Source: Paludisphaera borealis
GTDB lineage: Bacteria; Planctomycetota; Planctomycetia; Isosphaerales; Isosphaeraceae
Length of the DNA stretch: 64,000 nucleotides
Reading direction: 5' to 3'
Assembly: GCF_001956985.1 (NCBI RefSeq)
Contig: NZ_CP019082.1
Span: 6,944,001-7,008,000, forward strand
Shown here: piece after piece, positions 36,270 through 45,530 of the stretch
Layout: every line of letters starts with the position of its first letter
Numbering within the stretch: position 1 is the stretch's first letter
The notes under the pieces: generated by a model
What the model saw: the letters and a program-made list of their open reading frames with translations, nothing else
Told to the model about the DNA's origin: nothing
Databases searched by the model: none
Translations under genes and position numbers: made by a program

Positions 36270-39200
36270 ACGTCGAACTGAAAACGGCCCTGACGCGAGT
36301 CGCGAGCCGAATCCGCCGCGCGCGGCTTTGGAGCGGCCTGGCCGCCTGCTGGCTGGTCTGGGCGATCCTCGCGGCGACGCTGGCCGCGCTCGGGCCTCAT
36401 CCCCTCGGCCTCGCGGTGGAACTCGCCGCGCTGGCGATTCTATCGGGCCTCGTCTGCGTCGTCTTCGCGATCCGGTCGGCGCGCGACCCGCTCGACGTCG
36501 CGCGGCGGATCGAGTCGACCCACCCCGACCTGAAAGCCGGCCTGCTGACCGCCGTCGAGGGCGAACTCTGCAGGTCTCCCGCCGAACGTCGGGGTTTCCT
36601 TCAGCAAACGGTGATCGACAAGGCCATCGACCACGGCCGCACCCACGACTGGGGAAACGCCGTGGTCCCCAGAAAGCGCCTCGCCGGCGCGCGGGTGGCC
36701 CACGCGACGGCCTTGTGCGCGTTGATCGCCGCCTTCACGGCACTCGTCGTCCGGTCCCGCTCGGAAACGAGTCCCGACGCCCCGGCCGTCGCCCGGATCG
36801 CTCTCGCCGAGGTCCAGGTTCTGCCCGGCGACGCCGAGATCGAGCGCGGGACTTCGCTGCTGGTCGTCGCCCGGTTCAACGGCGCCGTCCCCCCCGAGGC
36901 GAAGCTGGTTGTCGACGACGCCCCCGCGCAGTCGGCCCCCCGCGCGATGACCCGGAGTCTCGACGATCCGACGTTCGCCGGCCGCGTCGAGTCGGTCGAC
37001 GCCGATCTCTCGTACCACGTCGAGTTCGGCGCCGAGCGCACCTCGTCGTACCGCGTCCGCGTGTTCGAGAATCCCGAGCTGACGCGGACCGACGCGAAGC
37101 TCGTCTATCCGGGCTACACGTCGCTCGAACCGAAGCTCGCCGAGGACGTCCGCCACGTGACGGCCGTCGAGGGGACCGAGCTGACCTTGCTGTTCCGGCT
37201 CAACAAGGAAGTCGCCTCGGCGTCGCTCGTCGACGAGCAAGGCGTCGAGACCGCGCTCGCGACGACCGACGAGGCCGCCCCCGCCTACCGCGCGTCGTTC
37301 CGGCTCGCCGACACCCATCGTTACAAGGTCCAGCTCGTCGACCGCGAAGGGCGGCGGAACAAGCTCTCGGCCGAGATCGCCGTCAACGTCACGAGGAACC
37401 GGCCGCCGGCGATCGTCATGAACCTGCCCGGCCACGACGTCCGCGTGTCGCCCGTCGAGGAACTTCGCCTCAAGGCCCAGGTCGACGACGATTTCGGCGT
37501 GATCCGCCAGGGCGTGAACTTCAGCCTCGCCGGCCAGGAGCCCCAGGACGTCGTGATCGCGAACGCCGACCCCAAGCAGGCCAAAAAGACTTCGCTTGAG
37601 CACATGATCGCCTTTGAGTCGCTGAAAGCCGTCCCCGACCAGCTTGTGACCTACTTCGTCTGGGCCGAGGACGTGGGGCCCGACGGCGCGACCCGGCGCA
37701 CCGACGGGGACATGTACTTCGCCGAGGTCCGCCACTTCGAGGAGATCTTCCGCCAGGGCGAGCAGCCGTCGAGCGCCTCGCAGGAGCAGCAAGGGGGCGG
37801 CAACGCGCAGCAGGCCGATCAGCTCGCCGAATTGCAGAAGCAAATCGTCAACGGCACCTGGAAGGTCGTCCGCCGCGAGACCGGCGCGAGGCCGACCGAC
37901 AAGCTCGTCGACGACGCCAAGACCCTGGAGGACTCGCAAAAATCGGCCGTCGAGCAGGCGACGGCCCTCGGCGAGAAGTTGCAGGACGCGGACTCGAAGG
38001 CGAGCCTGGCGAAGGCCGTCGGCTCGATGAACGAGGCCGCCCGGCTGCTGGGCGAGGCCGCCGCCGCCAACGCGCCGACCACGCTCAAGCCGGCCCTCGC
38101 CGCCGAGCAGGCGGCCTACCAGGCGCTCCTCAAGCTCCGCGCCCGCGAGTTCGAGGTCGTCCGCAACAACGCGCGACAGCAGCAGCGCGGCGGTCAGGCC
38201 GGCGGGTCCCCCTCGCAGCGACAGCTCAACCAGCTCGAATTGACCAACGACGAGAATCGATTCGAGGAGCAGAGCCGCGCCAAGGAAGAACAGCTCTCGC
38301 AGAAGGAACAAGAACAGCGCGAGACCCGGCAGGTCGTCAGCCGGCTCCGCGAGCTGGCCCAGCGCCAGGCCGACCTCAACGATCGGCTCAAGGAGCTGCA
38401 ATCGGCCCTCGAAGCCGCCAAGGACGAGCCCGCGAAGAAGGAGATCGAGCGGCAGCTCAAGCGGCTCCGCGAGCAACAGCAACAGATCCTCCGCGACTCC
38501 GACGAGCTGCAAGAGCGCATGGAGAACGAGCAGAATCGGGAGCGCATGGCCGATTCCCGCCAGCAGGTCGAACAGGGCCGCGAACACGTCCGCCAGGCCT
38601 CCGAGGCGCTCGAGGAAGGTCGGCTCTCGCAGGCCCTCACCGAAGGCTCGCGCGCCGGCCGGAAGCTCGACGAGGTCCGCGAAGACCTCCGCAAGCAGTC
38701 GTCGAACCAGTTCTCCGAGGAACTGACCGGGATGCGGCAGCAGGCGAAGCTGCTCGACGAAGCCCAGGACCGCGCCACCGAACAGCTCGACGCCTGGAAG
38801 AACCGCGCCGAACGAACGCTCCGCGATCCGGACGACCGCAAGGCGATCACGGAAGGTCTTGAACGCCAGCGGCAAGACCTCGACAAGCTCGTCGACCAGA
38901 TGAAGCGGACCGTGCAGGAGGCGGAAGAGACCGAGCCGCTGCTGGCCAAGAACCTGTTCGACGCCGCCCGCAAGGCCGACGAACAGGCGATCCCCGACGC
39001 GATCAAGGAGACCGAGCGGCTCGCCGAGTTCGGCATCCCCGAGGAAGCCGTCAAATCGTCCCAGCGCGCCGGCCAGGGCATCGACCAGTTGCGCGAGGGT
39101 GTCGACCACGCCGCCCGCAGCGTCCTCGGCGACGAAACCGCCGCCCTCCGACGCGCCCAGGGCGAAGTGCAAGACCTCGCCAATCAGCTCAACCGCGAGA

Positions 39201-39862
39201 TCGCCCAGGCCACAGGCGACGATCGCAACCCCGCGAACCGCCCACAGGGCGAACAAGAACAACAGGGACAACAAGGACAGCAGCAGGGCGAGCAAGGCGA
39301 ACAAGAACAACAGGGTCAGCAAGGCCAGCAGGGACAACAAGGACAACAAGGACAAGGTCAGCAGGGGCAGCAAGGAGAACAGGGGCAAGGTCAGCAGCAG
39401 GGACAGCAAGGACAACAGGGCCAACAAGGCCAGCGGGGACGGCAAGGCGGAGGGCAGGGCGGGGGGCCGTCGGACGGCGATCGGCTCCTTGACGGTCTGG
39501 CGAGGGGTCCAGGGGGGCCGGGAGGGCCGATCCAGGGCGAGGGTTTCCGGCAGTGGTCGGACCGGATGCGCGAGGTGGAGGAGTTGCTTGACGACCCCGG
39601 CTTGCGGGCCGAGGCCGCCCGGATTCGCGACCGCGTGCGGGGGGCGCGCGAGGAATTCAAACGGCACGCGAAGGAGCCTGACTGGACGCAGTTGAAGAGT
39701 ATGGTGGCCGATCCGATCCGCGAGCTGCACACCCGGATCGCCGAGGAAGTGCGCCGGCGTGAATCGCCCGATTCCCTGGTCCCGATCGACCGCGACCCCG
39801 TGCCGCCGCGATACGCCGAAGGGGTGCGGCGGTACTACGAACGACTCGGGAGCGGACGATGA
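36266..39862 (+). CDS. Large coiled-coil membrane protein of the MoxR operon (DUF4175-like)
   Basis: A 1198-aa protein from ATG 36266, overlapping the upstream stop (ATGA). Two or three N-terminal helices (about 22-70 and 150-170) are followed by a beta-rich extracytoplasmic region with repeated Ig-like strands (about 180-480). Residues about 520-980 are long charged helices, strongly coiled-coil (for example QKEQEQRETRQVVSRLRELA). Residues about 992-1060 are a GQQ/GEQ low-complexity tract, then a soluble C-terminal domain (FRQWSDRMREVEELLDDP onward) ending in RRYYERLGSGR. Layout resembles the DUF4175 family. It overlaps the following gene by 4 bp. The job is likely structural within the MoxR-assembled complex; that is inference. 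Confidence 0.85.
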   Translation: MNVELKTALTRVASRIRRARLWSGLAACWLVWAILAATLAALGPHPLGLAVELAALAILSGLVCVVFAIRSARDPLDVARRIESTHPDLKAGLLTAVEGELCRSPAERRGFLQQTVIDKAIDHGRTHDWGNAVVPRKRLAGARVAHATALCALIAAFTALVVRSRSETSPDAPAVARIALAEVQVLPGDAEIERGTSLLVVARFNGAVPPEAKLVVDDAPAQSAPRAMTRSLDDPTFAGRVESVDADLSYHVEFGAERTSSYRVRVFENPELTRTDAKLVYPGYTSLEPKLAEDVRHVTAVEGTELTLLFRLNKEVASASLVDEQGVETALATTDEAAPAYRASFRLADTHRYKVQLVDREGRRNKLSAEIAVNVTRNRPPAIVMNLPGHDVRVSPVEELRLKAQVDDDFGVIRQGVNFSLAGQEPQDVVIANADPKQAKKTSLEHMIAFESLKAVPDQLVTYFVWAEDVGPDGATRRTDGDMYFAEVRHFEEIFRQGEQPSSASQEQQGGGNAQQADQLAELQKQIVNGTWKVVRRETGARPTDKLVDDAKTLEDSQKSAVEQATALGEKLQDADSKASLAKAVGSMNEAARLLGEAAAANAPTTLKPALAAEQAAYQALLKLRAREFEVVRNNARQQQRGGQAGGSPSQRQLNQLELTNDENRFEEQSRAKEEQLSQKEQEQRETRQVVSRLRELAQRQADLNDRLKELQSALEAAKDEPAKKEIERQLKRLREQQQQILRDSDELQERMENEQNRERMADSRQQVEQGREHVRQASEALEEGRLSQALTEGSRAGRKLDEVREDLRKQSSNQFSEELTGMRQQAKLLDEAQDRATEQLDAWKNRAERTLRDPDDRKAITEGLERQRQDLDKLVDQMKRTVQEAEETEPLLAKNLFDAARKADEQAIPDAIKETERLAEFGIPEEAVKSSQRAGQGIDQLREGVDHAARSVLGDETAALRRAQGEVQDLANQLNREIAQATGDDRNPANRPQGEQEQQGQQGQQQGEQGEQEQQGQQGQQGQQGQQGQGQQGQQGEQGQGQQQGQQGQQGQQGQRGRQGGGQGGGPSDGDRLLDGLARGPGGPGGPIQGEGFRQWSDRMREVEELLDDPGLRAEAARIRDRVRGAREEFKRHAKEPDWTQLKSMVADPIRELHTRIAEEVRRRESPDSLVPIDRDPVPPRYAEGVRRYYERLGSGR
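39241..39441 (+). repeat. Tandem GQQ-coding low-complexity tract
   Basis: Imperfect repeats of CAAGGACAACAAGGACAG-type units, varying between CAG/CAA and GGA/GGG/GGC codons, encode Gly-Gln-Gln with some Gly-Glu-Gln over about 67 residues of the large coiled-coil protein. The strand is strongly purine- and A/G-rich compared with flanking DNA. Synonymous variation between units suggests it is an old tract kept for its amino-acid composition rather than a recent expansion. Confidence 0.85.
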
Positions 39863-42234
39863 CGGAACGGACGCTGATCCTGGGAGCCCCCGAGTGGTGG
39901 ACCGCGGCGGCCTCGTTGACAGCCCTCGCGTTCGGACTGATCGCCTGGAGCTACGCCCGAGGCCGCGCCAAGCCCGCCGTGCGGATCGCGTGCGCCGCGC
40001 TCAAGGCGCTGGCCGTCTCGGCTCTCGCGCTCATCCTGCTCGAACCGCTCCTGTCCGGCTCGAGGCCGCGTCGCGGAGCGAACGCCTTCGCGGTGGTCGC
40101 CGACGACAGCCAGAGCCTTCAGATCCGCGACGGCGGCGAGTCTCAGACCCGGGGCGACTGGGTCCGTGGCCGACTCGGCCCGGACGCCGCGTGGAAGACG
40201 CGGCTGGGGCAGGATTTCGACGTCCGCAACTACGTCTTCGATTCCCACCTCCGCGCCGTCGACGGCTTCGACGCTCTGGCCTTCGACGGCTCGGGCTCGT
40301 CGCTGGGGACCTCGCTCTCAGCGCTGACGAAGCGGTTTCGCGGCCTGCCGCTGGCGGGAGTCTTGCTGTTCACCGACGGCTGCCGCACCGACGTGGGCGA
40401 CCTCGACTGGTCGTCGTTGCCGCCGATCTATCCCGTCGTCCCCCCGTCGCCCGGGGTCGCCCGCGACATCGGCGTCCGCGAGGTCTCGGTCAGCCAGACC
40501 AACTTCGAATCCGCGCCGGTCGTCCTCCGGGCCGAGGTCGCGGCCGTCGGTTTCGCGGGCCAGTCGATCGTCGCGACCGTCGTCGACGAGACCGGCGCGG
40601 AAATCCAGCGTCAGGAAGCGAAGTCCGAGAGCGACGCCAAGCCGCTGAGCTTCCGCTTTCAGTTCCGCCCCGTGCGCAAAGGCGTCAGCTTCTACACCGT
40701 CCGCGCGTTCCCGGCGTCAGAGGAAGCGAAGGTCAAGGACGGCGCGAAGCCGACGGCGGCGGTCGAATCGAGCGAACAGACGCTCGCCAACAACGGCCGG
40801 CTGGTCGTCGTCGATCAAGGGAGCGCCGCCTTTCGCGTGTTGTATGTGGGCGGAAGGCCGAACTGGGAGTTCAAGTTCCTCCGCCGGGCGCTTCACGACG
40901 ACGAGCAGATCGACCTCGTCGGCCTGCTGCGGATCGCCCGCCGGCAGCCGAAATTCGACTTCCAGAGCGCGCGGAGCAAGCGGGACGCCAACCCGTTTTT
41001 CGACGGCTTCGACAACCCCGACGCCGAGACCGCCGAGGCCGCCGATCAGGCGGTGTTGGTGCGGCTCGGCACGCAAGACGAGGTCGAGCTGCGCGACGGC
41101 TTCCCGAAGACCGCCGACGAGCTTTACCGCTATCACGCGATCATCCTCGACGACCTCGAAGCCGGCTTCTTCACGCCCGACCAGCTCGCGCTGTTGAGGA
41201 ACTTCGTGAGCTTCCGGGGCGGTGGGCTGCTGATGCTCGGCGGCCCCGACTCGTTCGCCGACGGCAAGTACGATCGCACGCCGGTCGGCGACCTCATGCC
41301 GGTCTACCTCACCGGCCGGGCCGAGGCCGAGGCGTCCGACGTCGGAGCGCATCGCCTGGCGCTCACCCGCGAAGGCTGGCTCCAGCCCTGGGTGCGGACC
41401 CGCAAGACCGAGGAAGAAGAGCGCAAACGCCTGGAAGGAATGCCGGCCTTCGAGACCCTCAGCCGCGTCGGCCGGATCAAGCCGGGCGCCGTCACGCTCG
41501 CCGAGGCCCGCGGCGCCGACGGCGAGCTCGCTCCCGCGCTCGTGGCGCAGACGTTCGGCAAGGGGCACGTCGCGGCCCTCCTGATCGGCGACCTCTGGCG
41601 GTGGGGGATGCGAAAAAAGGACTCCGAAGAGAGCGACCTCGAACGCTCGTGGCGACAGACCGCCCGCTGGCTGGTGAGCGACGTCCCCAGCCGGGTGGAA
41701 GTCTCGGCGCGTCCCAAGCCCGAGTCGTCGGCGCCGGCCGTCGAGCTTTCGGTCCGGGTGCGCGACCCCGAGTACCGGCCGCTGGACGACGCCAAGGTCG
41801 CGGTCAAGATCACCCTGCCCGGCGGCGACGCGCTGACGCTCGACGCCGCGGCCGACGGCCGCGAGCCGGGCCTGTATGCGACGACCTACGTTCCCAAACA
41901 ACCGGGCGCGTACCGGGCCGTGGCGACCGCTACAGCCGTCGACGGTTCGACCGTCGGCGAGCGCGAGGCCGGTTGGGCCGCCCAGCCCGCCGCCGACGAA
42001 TTCGCGCGGCTCGCGCCCGATCGCGCGTTCCTCCTAACGCTCGCCGCCAAGACCGGGGGCGAGGTCATCGAGGGTGCAAGTCTTGATTCGTTCGTCGCAG
42101 GCCTCCCCACGCGCGGGGCGCCGATCACCGAGCGGTGGACGTCGCCCTTGTGGGATCACCCGCTGTACTTCCTCTTCGCCGTCGTCTGCCTAACTGCCGA
42201 ATGGGGCCTGCGCCGCGTCAACGGCCTCGCCTGA
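39859..42234 (+). CDS. Membrane protein with VWA-like and glutamine-amidotransferase-like domains
   Basis: A 791-aa protein overlapping the upstream gene by 4 bp (ATGA at 39859-39862). Two N-terminal helices (about 10-32 and 40-60) are followed by a degenerate VWA region from AFAVVADDSQSLQIRD, then Ig-like strands, then a class I glutamine-amidotransferase-like region (FRVLYVGGRPNWEFKFLRRA, GLLMLGGPDSFADGKYDRTP, FGKGHVAALLIGDLWRWGM). No catalytic Cys-His-Glu set of an active amidotransferase was seen. A final helix (HPLYFLFAVVCLTAEWGLRR) anchors the C-terminus, so the central domains lie outside. This is the standard last membrane component of planctomycete MoxR operons. Confidence 0.88.
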   Translation: MTERTLILGAPEWWTAAASLTALAFGLIAWSYARGRAKPAVRIACAALKALAVSALALILLEPLLSGSRPRRGANAFAVVADDSQSLQIRDGGESQTRGDWVRGRLGPDAAWKTRLGQDFDVRNYVFDSHLRAVDGFDALAFDGSGSSLGTSLSALTKRFRGLPLAGVLLFTDGCRTDVGDLDWSSLPPIYPVVPPSPGVARDIGVREVSVSQTNFESAPVVLRAEVAAVGFAGQSIVATVVDETGAEIQRQEAKSESDAKPLSFRFQFRPVRKGVSFYTVRAFPASEEAKVKDGAKPTAAVESSEQTLANNGRLVVVDQGSAAFRVLYVGGRPNWEFKFLRRALHDDEQIDLVGLLRIARRQPKFDFQSARSKRDANPFFDGFDNPDAETAEAADQAVLVRLGTQDEVELRDGFPKTADELYRYHAIILDDLEAGFFTPDQLALLRNFVSFRGGGLLMLGGPDSFADGKYDRTPVGDLMPVYLTGRAEAEASDVGAHRLALTREGWLQPWVRTRKTEEEERKRLEGMPAFETLSRVGRIKPGAVTLAEARGADGELAPALVAQTFGKGHVAALLIGDLWRWGMRKKDSEESDLERSWRQTARWLVSDVPSRVEVSARPKPESSAPAVELSVRVRDPEYRPLDDAKVAVKITLPGGDALTLDAAADGREPGLYATTYVPKQPGAYRAVATATAVDGSTVGEREAGWAAQPAADEFARLAPDRAFLLTLAAKTGGEVIEGASLDSFVAGLPTRGAPITERWTSPLWDHPLYFLFAVVCLTAEWGLRRVNGLA

Positions 42235-42267
42235 CCACGTTCCACACGATTCCGGGGCTTGACGACC

Positions 42268-43227
42268 ATGCTCGCTCTGCTCGCGACGACTCTCTGCCTG
42301 GCGCTCGCCGAGCCCGCCGACCGAACCTCCGTGCTCGTGGTCGTCGGCGCTCCCGGCACCCCCGAGTACGGCGCCGAGTTCCGCCGCTGGGCCGAACTCT
42401 GGCGGACCGCCGCCAGGAAGGGCGGGGCCGAATCGATCACGATCGGCGAGGGCGAATCCAGCGGCGCCGAAGATCGCGACACGCTGCACAACGCGCTCGT
42501 CGACAAGGCGACGGCCGGACGCGAGCCGCTCTGGGTCGTCCTGATCGGCCACGGCACGTTCGACGGCCATGACGCCAAGTTCAACCTCCGAGGGCCCGAC
42601 GTCACGGCCGCCGAACTGGCCGAGTGGCTGAAGCCGATCAAGCGGCCGATCGCGATCCTCAACTGCGCGTCGGCGAGCGGACCGTTCATCAACGCCCTCT
42701 CCGCCGAGGGTCGCGTCGTCGTGACCGCGACGCGCAGCGGCGACGAGCAGAGCTTCGCGCGGCTGGGCCAGTACCTCGCCGAGTCGATCGCCGACCCCGC
42801 CGCCGACCTCGACAAGGACGGTCAGGTCTCGCTGCTCGAAGCCTTCCTCATGGCCGGCGGTCGGACCGACGAGTTCTACAAATCGAAGGCGCGGCTGGCC
42901 ACCGAGCACGCCTTGCTCGACGACAACGGCGACCGCCTGGGAACGCCCGCCGACTGGTTCCGGGGCATCCACGCCACGAAGCGCGTCAAGAACGGCGCGG
43001 CGCCCGACGGCGCCCGCGCGCACCAGCTTCACCTGATCCGTAACGACCGCGAGCAGCGCATGGCACCCGAGACCCGCGAGCACCGCGACCGCCTCGAACG
43101 CGCCGCGGCCGATCTGCGGGCGAAGAAGGATAAACTCCCCGAGAACGAGTACTACGACCAGCTCGAAACGATCATGATGGAGATCGCCCGGCTGTATCGA
43201 GACTCGTCCTCGGGCCACGGGCATTGA
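42268..43227 (+). CDS. C13/caspase-clan-like protein at the end of the MoxR operon
   Basis: A 319-aa protein from ATG 42268, 33 bp after the preceding stop. A short hydrophobic N-terminus (LALLATTLCLALAEP) acts as signal peptide. The CD-clan protease dyad is visible: H95 in VVLIGHGTFDG and C133 in ILNCASASGPF, with the hydrophobic strands before each that are normal for legumain (C13), caspase and related proteases. The DLDKDGQVSLLEAF segment near 185 resembles a calcium-binding loop (D-x-D-x-D-G). The C-terminal 70 residues are helical and charged. It is inferred to be an active or formerly active exported protease coupled to the MoxR machine. Confidence 0.8.
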   Translation: MLALLATTLCLALAEPADRTSVLVVVGAPGTPEYGAEFRRWAELWRTAARKGGAESITIGEGESSGAEDRDTLHNALVDKATAGREPLWVVLIGHGTFDGHDAKFNLRGPDVTAAELAEWLKPIKRPIAILNCASASGPFINALSAEGRVVVTATRSGDEQSFARLGQYLAESIADPAADLDKDGQVSLLEAFLMAGGRTDEFYKSKARLATEHALLDDNGDRLGTPADWFRGIHATKRVKNGAAPDGARAHQLHLIRNDREQRMAPETREHRDRLERAAADLRAKKDKLPENEYYDQLETIMMEIARLYRDSSSGHGH

Positions 43228-43265
43228 CGGCCTCACGGTTTCCCAGCGACGCCCGTCAGGGACGC

Positions 43266-45530
43266 TCAGGCCGGCTCGGCGACTCGTACAGGCTCGCACG
43301 TCGCGGCCGGAAGAAAGTCGATGTCTCCCGATACGACGTCGTACACCGCCCCGACGATCGCGATTCGCTCCTCCCGGACGAGACCGTCGAGAGTCTCACT
43401 TTGTTGCCGGATGGCCTCAACCACGCGTACCACGTTTCGGCGGGCCACGGAGTCGACGAACGATTCCCTCTCGCTCGCCGGCAATTGTTCGAGGCTCAGA
43501 CGATCGAGCGGTTCGACCGATTGCTGAATCTCGCTGATGATGGGTTCGAGATGCTGACATCCCGTGGCGGTGGCGGCGGACTCTCCAGAGCAGGCGAGGT
43601 TGACGGCCGCCGTCACGGCGCCGCACCGCGTATGACCCATGACCAGGATCAGCTTCACCCCGGCCGCGGCGCACGCGTATTCCAAACTTCCTAGCACTTT
43701 CCGGCTCGTGATGTTTCCCGCGACGCGTACGCTGAAGATGTCCCCCACCCCCGTGTCGAAGATCAGCTCGGCGGGCGCGCGGGAGTCGATGCAACTGAGC
43801 ACGGCGGCCAGGGGATGCTGACCCTTCGCCGTATTCTGGACCTGGCGGCCGAAGTCGCGAGTCAGGTGTTGACCATTCTGGAACCGCTCGTGGCCGTCCT
43901 TCAAGATCTGCAAGACCTGCTGCGGCGTGAGCGCGCTCTGGATCTCGCGGGTGGAGTAATCCACGTACTGGGTCCGGTCCTGCATCTGATACTGGCTCTT
44001 GAACCCTCGCAAGCTCACTTCGACTCCGCGCGCCGGCCCCGTCTTGTTCTCGAAGTCGCGAATCAGGTCGAGCAAATCCGAGTCGATGTAGTCGGTCCTC
44101 CGGGCGTCGAGCAGGACGTGGCTGCCGCGAGGCAACTCGTCGAGCGCGCGAGTCAGCGATGCCCGATTGAGGAAGCTGACCTGATCGGCCAGCTTGATGT
44201 GGACCACCTCGCCGCCCAGATGCTTCTCCACGATGCGCCGGATCGGTCGTCGCACGTTGTTGCTGAGTATGAAGCCGATGCTCGTCGCCAGCCCGATCAG
44301 GACGCCGACCAGCAAATCGGTAAGGACGATGGAGGCCACCGTCACCGCGAAGGGGATGAATTGAGAGCGTCCCTGGCTCCACATCTGCTTGACCAGCACC
44401 GGGCTGGCCAGCTTGACCCCCGTGATCAGCAGAATCGCCGCGAGGCAGGACAGCGGGATCTGGTTCAACCATGTGGGAAACAAGAGAATGCTGACCAGCA
44501 GCAAGACGCCGTGGAAGATCGTCGAGAGTTTCGTCTGTCCCCCCGCATTGATGTTCACGGAGCTACGGGCGATCACCGACGTGACCGGCAATCCGCCGAT
44601 CATCCCGAGCGCCACGTTCCCGACCCCCTGAGCCAGAAGTTCCCGGCTCGGAGGCGAGGTGCGCTGCTGCGGATCGAGCTTGTCGACCGCTTCCAGGTTC
44701 AACAGCGTCTCCAGCGAAGCCACGGCGGCGACCGTCACGGCGGAGGTGTAGACAGCCGGGTTCGACAACATGGAGAAATCCGGGAACTGCAGATACCCGA
44801 GGCTCGCCGCCAGGCCGTCGGCCACCGGCACTTGCACGAGATGGCTGGCCTCGATGACCCATTGGCCGCCGACCCGCCGGAACAGAAGGCTCATCCCGAC
44901 GCCGAGGATCACCACCAGCAAAGGCGCGGGAACGAGCGATTTCTTACCTGGCTTCCACTTGCTGAAGAGGACCAGCAACGCGATCGAAACCAGACCGATC
45001 GAGGCCGCGCCGGGATGGACGTCGCCGAGCAGTCGACCGATCTCGGAGAGCGTGTTCTCATGGTCCGGCTGCTGGAAGCTCATGTCTCCTTCAGGGTCGG
45101 GGTCGTGGCCCAGGACGTGGGGGATTTGCTTCAGAATCAGGATCACGCCGATGGCCGCCAGCAGCCCCTTGACCACGCTCGACGGAAAGAAGGCCGCGAT
45201 GAAGCCCGCGCGGATCGATCCCAGGACGATCTGGATCAGGCCGGCGACGACGACCGCCACCTGGAACGCCTGGAACGATCCCAGGAGGGCGATCTGAGCG
45301 GCCACGATGGTGGTCAACCCCGCGGCCGGTCCGCTGATGCTGGTCTGCGAGCCGCTCAGCAGGCCCACCAAGATCCCGCCGACGATTCCGGCCAGCAACC
45401 CCGAAAACAGCGGGGCGTCCGACGCCAACGCCACCCCCAGGCACAACGGCAATGCAACAAAAAAGACGACGAACCCGGAGTTCAGGTCGCGCGTCACGGT
45501 CGATCGTAGCTGTCCCGTCTGGTATGTCAT
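43266..45530 (-). CDS. SulP-family anion transporter fused to a beta-carbonic anhydrase
   Basis: A 754-aa fusion. Residues 1 to about 410 are a SulP transporter with ten or more helices, including SGSQTSISGPAAGLTTIVAA and MIGGLPVTSVIARSSVNINA. Residues about 430-520 are a STAS-like domain (FLNRASLTRALDELPRGSHV). Residues 533-754 are a beta-carbonic anhydrase: zinc ligands C580 (in SCIDSR, with D582-R584 dyad), H633 and C636 (in GHTRC). All ligands are present, so the enzyme should be active. The likely role is coupled bicarbonate uptake and CO2/HCO3- interconversion, though SulP substrates include sulfate. ATG 45530 is the start. The gene is a single unit. Confidence 0.93.
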   Translation of the reverse strand: MTYQTGQLRSTVTRDLNSGFVVFFVALPLCLGVALASDAPLFSGLLAGIVGGILVGLLSGSQTSISGPAAGLTTIVAAQIALLGSFQAFQVAVVVAGLIQIVLGSIRAGFIAAFFPSSVVKGLLAAIGVILILKQIPHVLGHDPDPEGDMSFQQPDHENTLSEIGRLLGDVHPGAASIGLVSIALLVLFSKWKPGKKSLVPAPLLVVILGVGMSLLFRRVGGQWVIEASHLVQVPVADGLAASLGYLQFPDFSMLSNPAVYTSAVTVAAVASLETLLNLEAVDKLDPQQRTSPPSRELLAQGVGNVALGMIGGLPVTSVIARSSVNINAGGQTKLSTIFHGVLLLVSILLFPTWLNQIPLSCLAAILLITGVKLASPVLVKQMWSQGRSQFIPFAVTVASIVLTDLLVGVLIGLATSIGFILSNNVRRPIRRIVEKHLGGEVVHIKLADQVSFLNRASLTRALDELPRGSHVLLDARRTDYIDSDLLDLIRDFENKTGPARGVEVSLRGFKSQYQMQDRTQYVDYSTREIQSALTPQQVLQILKDGHERFQNGQHLTRDFGRQVQNTAKGQHPLAAVLSCIDSRAPAELIFDTGVGDIFSVRVAGNITSRKVLGSLEYACAAAGVKLILVMGHTRCGAVTAAVNLACSGESAATATGCQHLEPIISEIQQSVEPLDRLSLEQLPASERESFVDSVARRNVVRVVEAIRQQSETLDGLVREERIAIVGAVYDVVSGDIDFLPAATCEPVRVAEPA

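Noticed and set aside
36440-39730. A 1096-aa open frame on the minus strand opposite the coiled-coil protein gene
   Set aside because: It mirrors the real gene, is rich in Leu, Val and Asp as expected of the reverse of GC-rich coding DNA, and has no ribosome-binding site or family resemblance.
43815-45509. A 564-aa plus-strand frame opposite the SulP-carbonic anhydrase gene
   Set aside because: Rich in His, Gln, Arg and Asp with no protein-like pattern; the minus strand encodes an unmistakable transporter and enzyme.
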